Below are positions 46,111-57,202 of a stretch of DNA of 64,000 bases, piece by piece. Origin of the DNA: Gelatoporia subvermispora B. Lineage: Eukaryota > Basidiomycota > Agaricomycetes > Polyporales > Gelatoporiaceae. Below the pieces are notes generated by a model. It did not search any database. It was not told the origin of the DNA and worked only from the letters and a program-made list of their open reading frames with translations. The position numbers and the translations under genes are program-made. The DNA lies in assembly GCA_000320605.2 (NCBI GenBank), contig KB445825.1, positions 1 through 64,000 on the forward strand, given 5' to 3'. How positions within the stretch are numbered: position 1 is the stretch's first letter; the number at the start of each line of letters is the position of its first letter.

Positions 46111-47433
46111 TGTGCGCGTATGCACGATGTCGGCCTCGGACTATTGCTCGTTATGCCTTTCACGTGTTATGTCTCCCGCGCCTGTTCGTTCTGTCTCATT
46201 ACGCTCCGCACAAACGGTGTTGTAGTTCAATATACCCACCGACGGATGTTTCTGTACCTGTATTATAAACAGATTGGCTAGTTCTATCTTGTTTCAGTAA
46301 TGTAGTGAGTAATGAGATACCTGTTCTTTCGGTTTCGGCGTTCCACGTTCGAATCTCGAGTTCGACCTCGCAGCGCAAACCGCAGATCATCAAAGGGCTG
46401 AAATACGATCACGTGATATTGAGCAAAGGGGGACGCGTTCTGGGAGGACCCAGGCATGATATCCCCTTAGATGTTGGATCCGACAACCCCTGGTTTTGGC
46501 CAATTTTACCCGCACAAATTTGGCCCGTTTTTGTCCGCACCAGGATCCACTTGACCCCTGCGGGTGTCGCTTTTGTCCGCATTACGGATCTAACCTCAAA
46601 AAATCGCCCAAAATAGATATAATTCTGAAGAAATTTCTCTGCATCCGGAATACCGAGAAGAACAAGATCTACCGCTTTTCCGGCCTCCCAGAGCGCAATT
46701 AGCGCCGTGAAAATCGAATTGTAGAATTGCAAAGCAATTACAGCAGCGGAAGCGAAGCTCAGAACATCATCAGGCGTGATTCCTGCTACTATTCGCATCC
46801 GGAGCTCGTTGGAGCTGTATCATACTCCCGATAGTTGTATAGTAAGCCGGTAGCCGACCGAGACACATTACGTGGCAGCCGGAGAGCACGATATCTCAGG
46901 CAGATACGGAAGGGTTATTTCCATAAATCCATCCAGCGAGGTAAACATCGAAGTGAACGTATGCGGGTCCTTCAGCGCGTTGGCTCGTTTTGGGTAGACA
47001 TCCAAGCAGGTGTGTCGCGTCGGCCACGCTGCCGCGCGGGGCCGATTTTGCCCGCACCAGGATCTCACCTTGCCCTCCCTAGTCCACTTTTACCCGCGCA
47101 AAATATCGAACTTAGGTCCGTATCTTGGCCATTTTTGTCCGCATGACGATCCTACCTTGGCCCATTTTGACCCCCATTTTTGTCCGCACCAGGATCCAAC
47201 ATCATGTAGGGTATGCCGGGGTCCTGTTCTGGGCCTCAGGTACGCAGAGGTTTTGCGCAATGCTTGCGTGCCGTCGAATGCACACTTGGTTCATCTCTGC
47301 GATTTTCGTTGAAGATCCACGCTTGTTTCATCAGTAATATCTCCGCTGCGCTACCTTGGACCACCATTCCTTCGTCTCATCCGGGCTTGAAGCGTGAAGC
47401 TCGGCAAACGCGTCTTTCCACCGCGGAATTTTC
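46111..47433. other. Spacer before the F-box array, with dispersed short repeats
   Basis: Contains a group of degenerate 24-bp repeats (separate entry). A minus frame at 46798-46409 reads MRIVAGITPDDVLSFASAAV and then a hydrophobic run, but it overlaps the repeats and has no known match; I leave it uncalled. No other gene signal. Confidence 0.4.
46529..47200 (+). repeat. Dispersed degenerate 24-bp repeats
   Basis: Copies of a motif close to TTTTGTCCGCACCAGGATC occur at 46529-46550, 46571-46594, 47046-47069, 47132-47156 and 47177-47200. Shorter relatives (TTTTACCCGC) occur at about 46504 and 47088. Spacing is irregular. They sit immediately upstream of the tandem F-box array and were not seen elsewhere in the window. 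Confidence 0.7.
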
Positions 47434-48894
47434 ATGGAAGAAGCGAGACCGTCCGTGATTCTCAAGAGTATGGGGACTACTATGTGTGTGTCTGTTCTTT
47501 GGTCTCTGCTCGTTTCTGGTCATTCATCATACAGTCCGACATATTTCCAAAAGCCATACCTGGGCCTGAGCTTCGACCTGTTGTTTCTCATCATGGAGTT
47601 TCTGGAGTTGCAGTGCCTCTCCAGGATGATGCAAACATGCCACATGCTCTATGATGCGGGCATTCGGCTGCTACTGTCTCGACAACGGTGTCCTAGCACT
47701 GAAGATCAGTTGTTGTCACTCTGCCATTTTGTCCTCAGGGACGCGCCTCGTCGTTCTGGGTTGCTTCGTGACTTGACCATCTTAGAAGATGTAGAAGAAA
47801 GCACGGTCTCCCTGGTCATTGATGTCCTCCCCCATGCTCGCTCGCTGGAGTCGCTGGATGTCAGCTCAGAATCGGACTTAATCAAGTCACGCCCGGACCT
47901 TGTCCATGCGATCCGCTCCCTGCCGTCCGTGCGGAATCTCGAGTGGCGCGATGTGGACTACGTCGGGATCGAGGCTATCCAGTGTATACAAGCGCTTCTC
48001 GAAGCCGTCGAAGTGTCATTTGATGTTTGCAGCGAGCCACAGGATCCTGCTGAAGTGCTCAAGCCATTCGGTGCGACTTTCTAAGACCTATGCGCCAATC
48101 ATATCATCGTCGCCCCATCAACTGTTCGTTTCCCTGTATTGCAGTACCTCCGCCTGCGACCTCGGCGCGATCCCATCGACACCAACGCCATGATGTCAGT
48201 ATACCCCGAGGTCCTCACCCTTCATTTAGAGGATCCTCTGATCTTCGACCGCGAGGATGTCGAGGTTTGGAGGGAGATGCGTCAGGTCAACGAGCGTCGA
48301 ACGCGGTTGCTGAATAGCTGGGCTGTCTTGTCAAAAGCTTCGGGCAGTATCTTCGCCCTTTGGACCCTTGCGCTGGCTTGCAAGGTGACGACGCTGAGTG
48401 TTCGCTTGGACGACCCGAGCGAAGCCGCTCTTCTCCCAACGCTTCTGGGAGACACCAACCCTTTCCGGTTAGACCTCTATGTGACATTTAACGGCGGGCT
48501 GAGGATCGGCCACCTCACCAGTTTGCTCGTTGGGGTAACCAGTGTAAAACGACTACAACTCTCCGTACGCTTCAATCGCCACGTCGTCGATAGCGGACCA
48601 CAAATCCTTGTGAGTAGCGTCCTCGTTTTTTTTTCAGAACGATGCTGACGATTTGCTCAGAATGGCGTGTTATCCATGCTCGGATCGTCGGAGATTCTTA
48701 CTATCGATGCAGTCATCTCCGCAAGCGTGCCGCAACTCGCATGGCCTGTGGAGAGGTCCATCTTGGACCATCTTCATGAAACGGAAGATCGCCTATTCGT
48801 GGCACAGCTCGTCGCTCGCGTTCCTTCCCTCTGCGCGATTTCGATGAACATTGGGCGCAAGAAGCGGTCACACTGGACATACCACTCGGCATAA
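47434..48894 (+). pseudogene. Tandem F-box/LRR array, copy 1 (nonsense codon)
   Basis: Three exons as in the other copies: 47434-47483, 47535-48609, 48661-48894, phase 2 then phase 0. The F-box-like start is FDLLFLIMEFLELQCLSRMM, followed by QTCHMLYDAGIRLLL and leucine-rich segments ending in DSGPQIL just before intron 2. At 48082-48084 a TAA stands where the other copies have a Gln codon (CAA in copy 2); the reading on both sides is in the same frame and well conserved. A single C-to-T change explains the break. Truncation would leave the F-box plus about half of the repeats. I see no other lesion. The repeat unit to the next copy is 2558 bp. Confidence 0.85.
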
Positions 48895-49991
48895 GGATAA
48901 TCCCTCGTTCGTGGTATCCGTGAACCACCGACGCTCCGTCGCAAATCGAACTCGTACTGTTGCAACAGCGATGCACCACTCAAGCATACCTGCCTCGGGA
49001 CTTCCAGATGAACCACCGTGCGGGCTGAAGCGGGCTCGTATCCATCTCATTGCCGCCCGCGCACAGCGGCTGGTTCGGCGAAGTACCATGTGATGAAGAC
49101 AAATACGGGTAAGGACTGGTATATGCCACCTAGCGGGAGCCACTTATAATTTCATAGACACTTGTTGCTCAGATGCTCCTTTCGAGCATCTCGTTACGTG
49201 TCTGTCGTGCATACAGCGATCGCTCTCCGATTTACCATTCACTACCCCGCCTCCAATGCTGTCATGTACTCAAAATCAACGCGCTCGACGTCTGAACCAG
49301 CTGAGTGTGTTATCGCTGAGTTACTTGGAGCCGTGCTCTGTTGTGCACCAACCTGACTGCCGAACCAGGCTTATGCCCTTGCGGTATATCAGAGTGTGCT
49401 GAGCTGTTGATCCTGGTTATGACTTCGACGAGGGAATGAGATGGTTTCACACATGCAATACTGCTTTCATAAGGCATACATAGACCACAGTACTCTAGTA
49501 AAGAGGTGGGTTGTATCAGTGCAACCAACTTCACCGTAAGCTTTAGGGAACGGGATGAGGTCACGTGGTGATTCGCGATGGCGAATTCCGCGGCGACCTG
49601 GCAGGCACTTGCCATCGACGATGACTTGAGTGGGATCTTGCTTTTTGAGCTAGGCTTTCGCATGGTCTTCATTCGCTCACATATTCCTTTCGCTTTCTGT
49701 CGTCCTGGAATCACGCGTTACTCTAAATTCCGGTTCCGTCTGCTGCGCCTTCTCGGGCGCCTATTATTATTTCACTCCACTCGCACTTGAAGCTCAAATA
49801 TTGATCCTCCTCCTATGTCCAGCCCACCTCTTTTTGTCGCGTCGGCGATTTAGATCTACTGTGTTTCTTTGAGTTGCGCGCTTACTTAATCAGGACAGGA
49901 AAGCCTCTGCACTTAGAAGTCTATTCCTATCCTGCAATTCGGGCCTGAAGCTGAAGCTCCGTAAACGCATCCTTTCAGCCCCGGGAATCCA
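48895..49991. other. Array spacer 1-2
   Basis: Non-coding spacer. Its first 450 bp resemble the spacers after the other copies (shared words such as gcgatcactc-like and caaatacgggta-like segments), so the duplication unit includes flanking DNA. No separate gene seen. Confidence 0.5.
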
Positions 49992-51500
49992 ATGGAAGGA
50001 TTGAACCAGTCGTTAGTTCCTAAAAGGGGTACGGAGGGGAGGAGTATGGAGACTGGGAGTGTGGAAAGTAGGAGTATGGAGACTACTGCGTGCGTACCTG
50101 TCTCTGGTCCCTTTTTGTATTTAACAGCGCATCATCAAGCTCGACGCCGTTACACAAGTCACACCTGAGCTTCGACCTATTGTTCTTCATCATGGAGCTT
50201 CTGGAGTTGCAATGCCTCTCTAGGATGATGCAAACATGCCACATGCTATATGATGCAGGCGTCCGGCTGCTGCTGTCTCGAGAACGCTACCTTGACAGCG
50301 AAGAACAGCTGTCGTCACTCTGCCACTTTGTCCTTAGGGATGTGCCTCGCCGCTCTAGTTTCCTCCGTCACTTGACCATCGTAGAAGATATAGGAGAAAG
50401 CACGGTCGCTCTTGTTATTGAGCTCCTTTCGCATGCCCGGTCGCTGGAGGAACTAGATGTCGAGTCAGAACCGGACTTGATCAAGGCATGCCCGGATCTG
50501 GTTGATGCGGTCTGCTCTCTGCCGTCCCTGCGGACCCTCGGATGGCACGTCGTGGAGCAAGCGGGAATCGAGGCAATCCAGCGAATGCAAGCGCCCCTCG
50601 AAGCCATACATGTGTCGTTTGGTAGTTGCGTCAGGCCCCAGGATCTTGCCGAGGTGCTCAAGCCATTTGCCAAGACTATCCAACAACTGCGTGCTAACCG
50701 TATCATCGTCGCTCCGTCTACCGTCCAATTCTCCGCTTTGTTATACCTCCATCTGATGGGATCTCATGAACCCATCGACACCAACGCCTTGATGTCAGTA
50801 TTCCCCGAGGTCCGCTCCTTCCATCTGGAGTCCCCTCTGGCCTTCCACTCCGCCGATGCGGGTCCCTGGGTGGAGATGCGCCAGGCCAACGAGCGTCGAG
50901 CACGACTCCCCCATCGCTGGACCATCATGCCAGAAGTCACGGGCAGTATCATCAGCCTTTGGAACCTTGCGCTGGACTGCAAAGTGATGACGCTGACTGT
51001 CCGAATGAGCGAGCCAGGCGAAGCCGCTCTACTCTCAACGCTACTAAGGGACTCCAATCCTTTCCGGTTATGCCTGACCGTGATGCTCAGCGCCAAACTG
51101 ACGATTAGTCAATTCATCGATGTACTAGCTGGGGCGACCAGCGTAAAGCAGCTGGATCTCGTTATACGTCCCAACCGCTACGTTACTGATAGCGGGCCAC
51201 AGATCCTTGTGAGTGCGGCGATCCAGCCCCCGGGTAGAGCGATACTGATCAAATGACCAGGACGGTGTATTGACTATGCTCGAATTGTCAGAGATTGCGA
51301 TACTCGATGTTGTCATCAATCGTCCGGGTTTGCGGCTCGTGATGACGCCTGAAGACATGTCTCTCCTGGAGTATCTCGATCAAGCCGAAGATCTGCCATT
51401 CGTGGAAGAGCTCGCCGCTCGCGTTCCCTCGCTGCACATGGCTACAGTGAAGCTTGGGTGCAAGACGAAGTCACTCTGGAAACTCAACCCGGTGGAGTGA
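49992..51500 (+). CDS. Tandem F-box/LRR array, copy 2 (intact), 472 aa
   Basis: A probable SCF substrate adaptor. Exons 49992-50089, 50128-51208 and 51261-51500; 1419 nt, no stop or phase error. Exon 1 is longer than in the other copies because of a small internal repeat of the GGAGTATGGAGACT type. Exon 2 carries the F-box-like LSFDLLFFIMELLELQCLSR, then MQTCHMLYDAGVRLLLSRER and leucine-rich repeats (SHARSLEELDVES, LPSLRTLGWHVVEQ, LLYLHLMGSHEP, FHLESPLAF, ATSVKQLDLVIRP), closing with DSGPQIL at the splice site. Exon 3 carries LTMLELSEIAILDVV and the C-terminal LEYLDQAEDLPFVEELAARV. Intron 1 would be only 38 nt. The start was chosen by homology of exon 1 across copies. Target unknown. Confidence 0.85.
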
Positions 51501-52431
51501 CCTCATTTTTGTATGGTGTCCGGGGACTACCGACGCTCCGTCGCGAATTAAGCTCGTATCGCCTTATCAGCGATGCGCCATCAAGAGACCTCTGCCTCGA
51601 GAATGGAGTTTGCAGCTACAGCTCCGCGCGGACTTCGGAAATTTCGTTGACATCTCATTCCCGTTCGCGCATGGCGACTGGTTTGGCGAACTAGTATGTG
51701 ATGATAACCGGTGCGGGTAGGGAATGGTGTGTAATCTGTCTATGGCACGTAGGGGAATATAGTTGCACTTTCGTGACTACTCCATGCTCACAGTCTACCT
51801 CTGAACATCTCATTATATTATTGTACTTGTCGATTACAAGACTCTCTGCATATTGGTGCACACGGCGATCACTCTTCAATACACCCATTGCTTCTCAGCT
51901 TCAGATATATCCTCACGCAGACACACAGCTGCATGGGAGACACCTGTGGTCCCGGTTTCTGACTCGGACTTGTGCACTATCTATCACCTTTTTTGTGGTG
52001 CACCGGCGTGCGTCGGAGGGATGACTCATCCTACCTGTAGTTTAGTGGTGATATGAGATACTTTGCGTGCATGATACTGCTTTCTTAAGGAACAAAGTTC
52101 ACTATGCATCCTCTGCGGGCTGCATTAGTACGATCAATGTCGATCAATACTTGACGTGGATTTGGAATGGGATGCGGTCACGTGGTCCCTTCGAAAGCGA
52201 ATTTTGTGCGGCGACCCCGGCCCGGCCTTCATAGCTTCACTTGCCATTGACGACGTCTCGAGCCAGACTTTGACATCATCAGTTCGTCGAATCCTTTCAG
52301 TTCCTGCTGTGTGTCTTGGAATCACGCGCTGCTCTTGACTGTGGTTCCGTCCGCTGTGCCTTATTGGGCCCCCATCACCATTTCACTTAGCCTTCACAAA
52401 CATACCGGCAACGTGGCACCCCGGTTAACCA
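51501..52431. other. Array spacer 2-3
   Basis: Non-coding. Carries the same family of flanking sequence as the other array spacers. No gene recognised. Confidence 0.5.
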
Positions 52432-53898
52432 ATGGAAGGAACGAACCGGTTACTAGTTATGAAAACAAATGTGGGAGCGACTACGTGCGTGTCTGTTTCT
52501 GTGGACTGGACTATGCTCGTGTTTGACCCACTTGAGTCCAGTCCAGCAATTCTACAAAAGCCATGGCTCAACTTCGACCTGTTGTTCCTCATCATGGAAT
52601 TTCTCCCGAGACGCTCCCTCTGCAAGATGATGCGAACATGTCGCACGCTCCATGACGCCGGCATCAGGCTACTGCTCTCTCAGAAATGCTATTTATTCAC
52701 CGAGGCCCAGCTGTCGTCCTTCTGCCGCTTTGTCCTTGGAGACGCGCCTCTTCGTTCTAGCTTCCTTCGCGAACTGAATATCGCGGAAGAGATAGGAGAA
52801 AACACAGTTGCCTTGCTCATTGAGGTCCTCTTGCAAGCTCGATCTCTGAAGAAATTAACGATCCAACCGGAGCCGCACCTGTTCGAGTCACACCCTGACC
52901 TGGTCGATGCAATTTGCTCCTTGCCATCATTGAAGAGTCTCGATTGGCACGATGTGGGCGACCCAGGTGTAGAAGTGATCCGACATATGCAAGCGTCTCT
53001 GGAAGTCGTGGAGGTATCCTTCATCAATTGCGATCAGCCGCAGGATCCTGCCGAGGTACTCAAGCGATCCGCCAATACTATCAGAGACCTCCGCGCCAAT
53101 TACGTTGTCGTTGCTCCGTCGACCATCCAGTTCACCGCGTTACAATATCTTCGCCTGAGGGCTACAAGCGACCCTATCGACACCAGCGTTCTGATGTCAA
53201 TGTACCCCAATGTTCTCAGCCTCTACCTGGAATCCCCTCTGCTCCTCTTCGATGACGACGAAGAGCAGTGGAATGAGATGCGTCAGGTCAATGAGCGTCG
53301 AGCACAGTCGTCAAATCGCTGGGCCATCTTGGCAGAAGTCGCAGGCAATATCTTCGCCCTTTGGACCCTTGCACTGAACTGCAAGGTAGTGACGCTAACT
53401 GTTAGTCCTATCGACAGAGAGGATCTCGCGCCACTTTCAACACTTCTCAGAGGCACTGATCCCTTTCGGCTACGCCTCACTGTGTCGCTCGGCAGAGACA
53501 TATCGATAGACCTGCTCGGAGATTTGCTCGTTGGGGCCACTAGCATGAAACAGCTAGAACTCGCCATACATGTCGGATCCAGTGCCACTGATAGCGGGCC
53601 GCAAATCCTGGTAAGTGCGCCGGGGCCGTTTCTCGTATGAAAGTATTAACCAAATTTCCAGAGCGGCATCTTGTCGATGCTCGAACCGCTAACAATTACG
53701 TGGATCGATCTTGTCGTCGATGGCACGCGGTCTACACGGGAGTCTCCTGCCACGACCGCTGCAGACTATCTCGACCATGCAGAGGATCGTTCGTTCGGGG
53801 GAGAGCTCTTCAACCGCGTTCCATCGCTGAACCTGATCAAACTGAAACTTGGAAGCAACCCGAAGTCACACTGGTCATTCAACTCGATGGACGGGTGA
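52432..53898 (+). CDS. Tandem F-box/LRR array, copy 3 (intact), 452 aa
   Basis: Exons 52432-52484, 52542-53610 and 53662-53898; 1359 nt with correct phases. Exon 2 would also stay open without removing intron 1, so intron retention could make a longer isoform. The F-box region reads LNFDLLFLIMEFLPRRSLCK and then MMRTCRTLHDAGIRLLL. Leucine-rich segments include LQARSLKKLTIQPEPHL, LPSLKSLDWHDVGDPG, LQYLRLRATSDPID, LSLYLESPLLLFDDD and ATSMKQLELAIHVG, with DSGPQIL at the exon 2 end. Exon 3 has LSMLEPLTITWIDLVV and YLDHAEDRSFGGELFNRVPS. It is the cleanest of the five copies and a good reference for the array. Function as an SCF adaptor is inferred from the F-box-like start. Confidence 0.86.
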
Positions 53899-54816
53899 CC
53901 TCGCCCCTGCGAGGCGTTCGAGGACCAACGACGCTCCATCGCAACCGGGGGTCATCTTGTCAATGACGTATTGCCAAGACGCCATCGCCTCGTTGTTCCC
54001 GGTCGTACTCCCGCATGGACCTCAATGAGTTCTAGGAATTTCATTGCTCTATGTAGCCGGATGATTGCAGTACAATGTGATGGAGATCGGCAGGGCTGGG
54101 GGGCGGTGTATTTTTTTTAGCTGTGGCATGTAGGGATTTTCCGCTTCCATCTTCGTGAGCACTCATCACTATGATACATTTTTTAGAAATCTCTCTCTCT
54201 CAATGCACGTATTGCAATGGTCGAGGCCTTTGCATGCTGGCACAGACGGTGATCACTTTTAATATCAGTCATTGCTCCATTCCCCATGCCATCAGATACT
54301 CGAAATCAAGACGCTGCATGTATGAACTAGCCTCATGCGTGACCCGTGCTGCACAGGTCATGTGTTGTGAAATATGGGCTCCCGATTGTTGCCCAAATTT
54401 GCTAGCACCCTCTACCACCTTTTCGCTGTGTGTCGGCACATGTCGAGTTCACGATAAGCCTGGTAATCAGTCCGAAATATAGCTACAAAAATTACTTTTC
54501 ACACACAACTGCGGTAAGAGCCCAAGAACTCGGAGACATGCACCTTGGCTCTTGGAGAACGCTGCATAGTAAGCTAGCGTAGTACGGAGGATTGATGTTC
54601 GGTCACGTGACAAATTCCAGGGTGAATTTCGTGGCCACCCCGTTTCCGCTGCGGTTGTTTACGTTGTCTTGTTACACTTCCTCCCCTCTGCACTTTCTGT
54701 GTTCAGACAGCTTTTTCGTTATCCGTTCACTCTGAACTACGCTCTTGGGCGGTCACTTACATAGACTATCTTGAGCTAAGGAGTTTGCGAACGCGCTACT
54801 GGATATTGGGAATGTA
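53899..54816. other. Array spacer 3-4
   Basis: Non-coding, with the common array-spacer sequence. An 8-T run lies near 54111-54120. No gene recognised. Confidence 0.5.
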
Positions 54817-56278
54817 ATGGGAGGAGTGAGCCAGGTGAAAGAGAACGGGATAGCTGACATGTACGTGCCTGTCGTGTTGAGAGGGGTCTGCATTTGACCA
54901 TCTCGAACGCAGGCCGGAGATCGACCAAAAGTCACGGCTTGACTTCGACATCTTTATTCTCATCATGGAGTTCCTGCCGACGCAATGTCTATCCAGGACA
55001 ATGCAAACGTGTCACATGCTCTATGATGCGGGCATCAGGCTCCTACTTTCTCATGAGCGCCGCCCCTTTAGTGAACACCGGCTCATCTCATTTTGCCACT
55101 TTGTCCTCAATGGTGCACCCGTCCGCTCAAACTTCCTCCTCGAACTGACCATTCCAAGTATCTACGAAAGGAGCGTTGCGGCCCTCGTTGTCGAAGTCCT
55201 CTCACACGCGCGAGCTCTGAGGAAGCTGAATATCGAAGCTAGCTCATTCTCGGTCGAGTCGGACTCAGACTTCGCTGATGTCATTCGCTCCCTGTCGTCG
55301 TTGACGACTCTTCAATGGCCCGATATGTATGAAGCATGCATAGAGATCATGAAGCGCATGCAGGCGCCTCTCAAGGTCGCTTACGCATCCTTTGATTACT
55401 GTGCCGAGGCGCAGGACCCATCCGAAGTATTCGAACCATTTGCTGAAACTCTCGAAGATCTATGCGCCCATTACACTATTGTAGCTCCGTCAGCCGTTCA
55501 TTTCAACGCACTACAATATCTCCGCCTGACGATCTCAGGAAATGCCCCCATAGACACAGATGTTCTGATGTCGATATACCCAAATATTACCAGCTTTCAT
55601 CTAAATTTTGCCTCGTTCCTCAATGACTTCCCGGGGGCACTTTGGAGGGAGATGCGAGCTGTCAACGAACATCGACCACGATTGCGGGGTCGTTGGCTCG
55701 GCCTGGCTGATGTCGAAGGAGATATATTGGCCCTTTGGTCCCTTGCCCTGGACTGCACGGTAGTGACTCTGTCTGTCCATCTGACCTACCTAGACGAGTT
55801 CATCCTCCTCTCAATACTCTTGAGAGATACTAGCCCCTTCCAGCTACATCTCAGTATATCGCTGGACAGCGAATTACTATTACGTCAATCTCGCGGCTTG
55901 TTTGTGGGGGCGAATAATATGAAACGGCTTAGACTCTCCATAGACATCCAATCCAGGGTCCTTGATAGCGGATCACAGATCCTTGTGAGCGTGGGTAACA
56001 GCTTTCCGTATGCCAATACTAACGCATTCTTTCAGAGCGGTCTTCTATCAATGCTCGAACCCTTGAAAATCGAGGGCATCTACGTCTACGTTGCGACTTA
56101 CGACTCACCGGGCAGCCTGGGTTCAAGAGCGAAATCTGTCCTAGAGCACCTCGATCGATTTTAAGATCGACTATTTGCGGCACAACTTGCTGCTCGCGTC
56201 CCCTCGCTGCGTCTAGTCACATTGAAACTCGGAACCAGGGCGAAATCACACCGGATGCTCAGCTCGGCAGAGCAATGA
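54817..56278 (+). pseudogene. Tandem F-box/LRR array, copy 4 (late nonsense codon)
   Basis: Exons 54817-54860, 54913-55984 and 56036-56278. The F-box part reads LDFDIFILIMEFLPTQCLSR and then MQTCHMLYDAGIRLLLSHER; the exon 2 end is DSGSQIL. In exon 3 a TAA at 56162-56164 replaces the Glu codon of the conserved ED pair (LDRxEDRLF in the family). The frame then continues to the normal TGA at 56276-56278, reading DRLFAAQLAARVPSLRLVTL. The protein would lose only its last 38 residues, so it may still work. I class it as a pseudogene with that caution. The repeat length to copy 5 is 2386 bp. Confidence 0.8.
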
Positions 56279-57202
56279 CTTCACTCTCGTATAAGTCTTG
56301 TCCACCAGCAATGCCCGCTTGTGATTCGTGCTCTGTTACTCCGGATTGCTGACGTATAACCAAGAAACCATTGCCCAGAAATTGCTAGATAAACCCCGAC
56401 AGCCATTCTGTTGGGCTCGAAAGCGTCTCGTTTGATCTGTTCGCATATGACGGCTGCTCAAGCTAAGTTCCGCGAGAAGTAGACAAATACGGGTAGTTTA
56501 TTCTATATGACCCGGCTGGAAGACATTTACAATTGCGTGGACAGTAGTTACTCACATATGCCCTTCGAATATCTCCCTCTCATTGCACGTGTTCCGGCTG
56601 ATGACCTAGTCTCCTACTGCCTGCACGAGGATACGTGCACTTGCCATCTCAATATATTGTCCTCTGTTGTCGAACTGTCTGTGCATGTTATATATCAGAT
56701 ACACAAAAGTTGATATTACCATTATCGATGTCTGGATCGATCGAAGGCTACGGGCCGGCGGCATATTATCGGACGGAACCGTGCTGAAGAGGTATTCTTT
56801 GGTAACCTTACAGTAGCTTACATAGTGTCGGCAGTCATTGAGCTGATGATCCTATCTTTTAACTCGGACTGTAGCAGACTGTAGCTGTAGAATTGTGACA
56901 GAAACCAGACCACTCCAGGACAACGCGCATTAGCTTGAGAACGCAGTTCTATCTCCGGCATCGATTCGCGATCACGTGGCACGTGGCACGTCACAGTGCA
57001 AGCAGGTGCAAGCACTGGCAAGCACTGGCGAAACGCGATCATCTGGGGCCGTCTAGTGCATTTTTTACATCGTCTCGTCAAATCTCCTCCTTTCTTCTGC
57101 ATATGCTGTGACCACTTCGTCCATTTTGCCTACTATACGTCCTCTGGATAAGCCCGCGCAAATTCGAGCCTTCATTAGCGAACCACCGTATTCGGGCATA
57201 CG
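56279..57202. other. Array spacer 4-5
   Basis: Non-coding. Includes a small local repeat of GTGGCAC and GCAAGCACTGGC words at about 56975-57030. No gene recognised. Confidence 0.5.

Noticed and set aside
46409..46798. Minus-strand 129-codon frame starting MRIVAGITPDDV
   Set aside because: The first part looks protein-like, but the second half is made of the dispersed 24-bp repeats and there is no family match.
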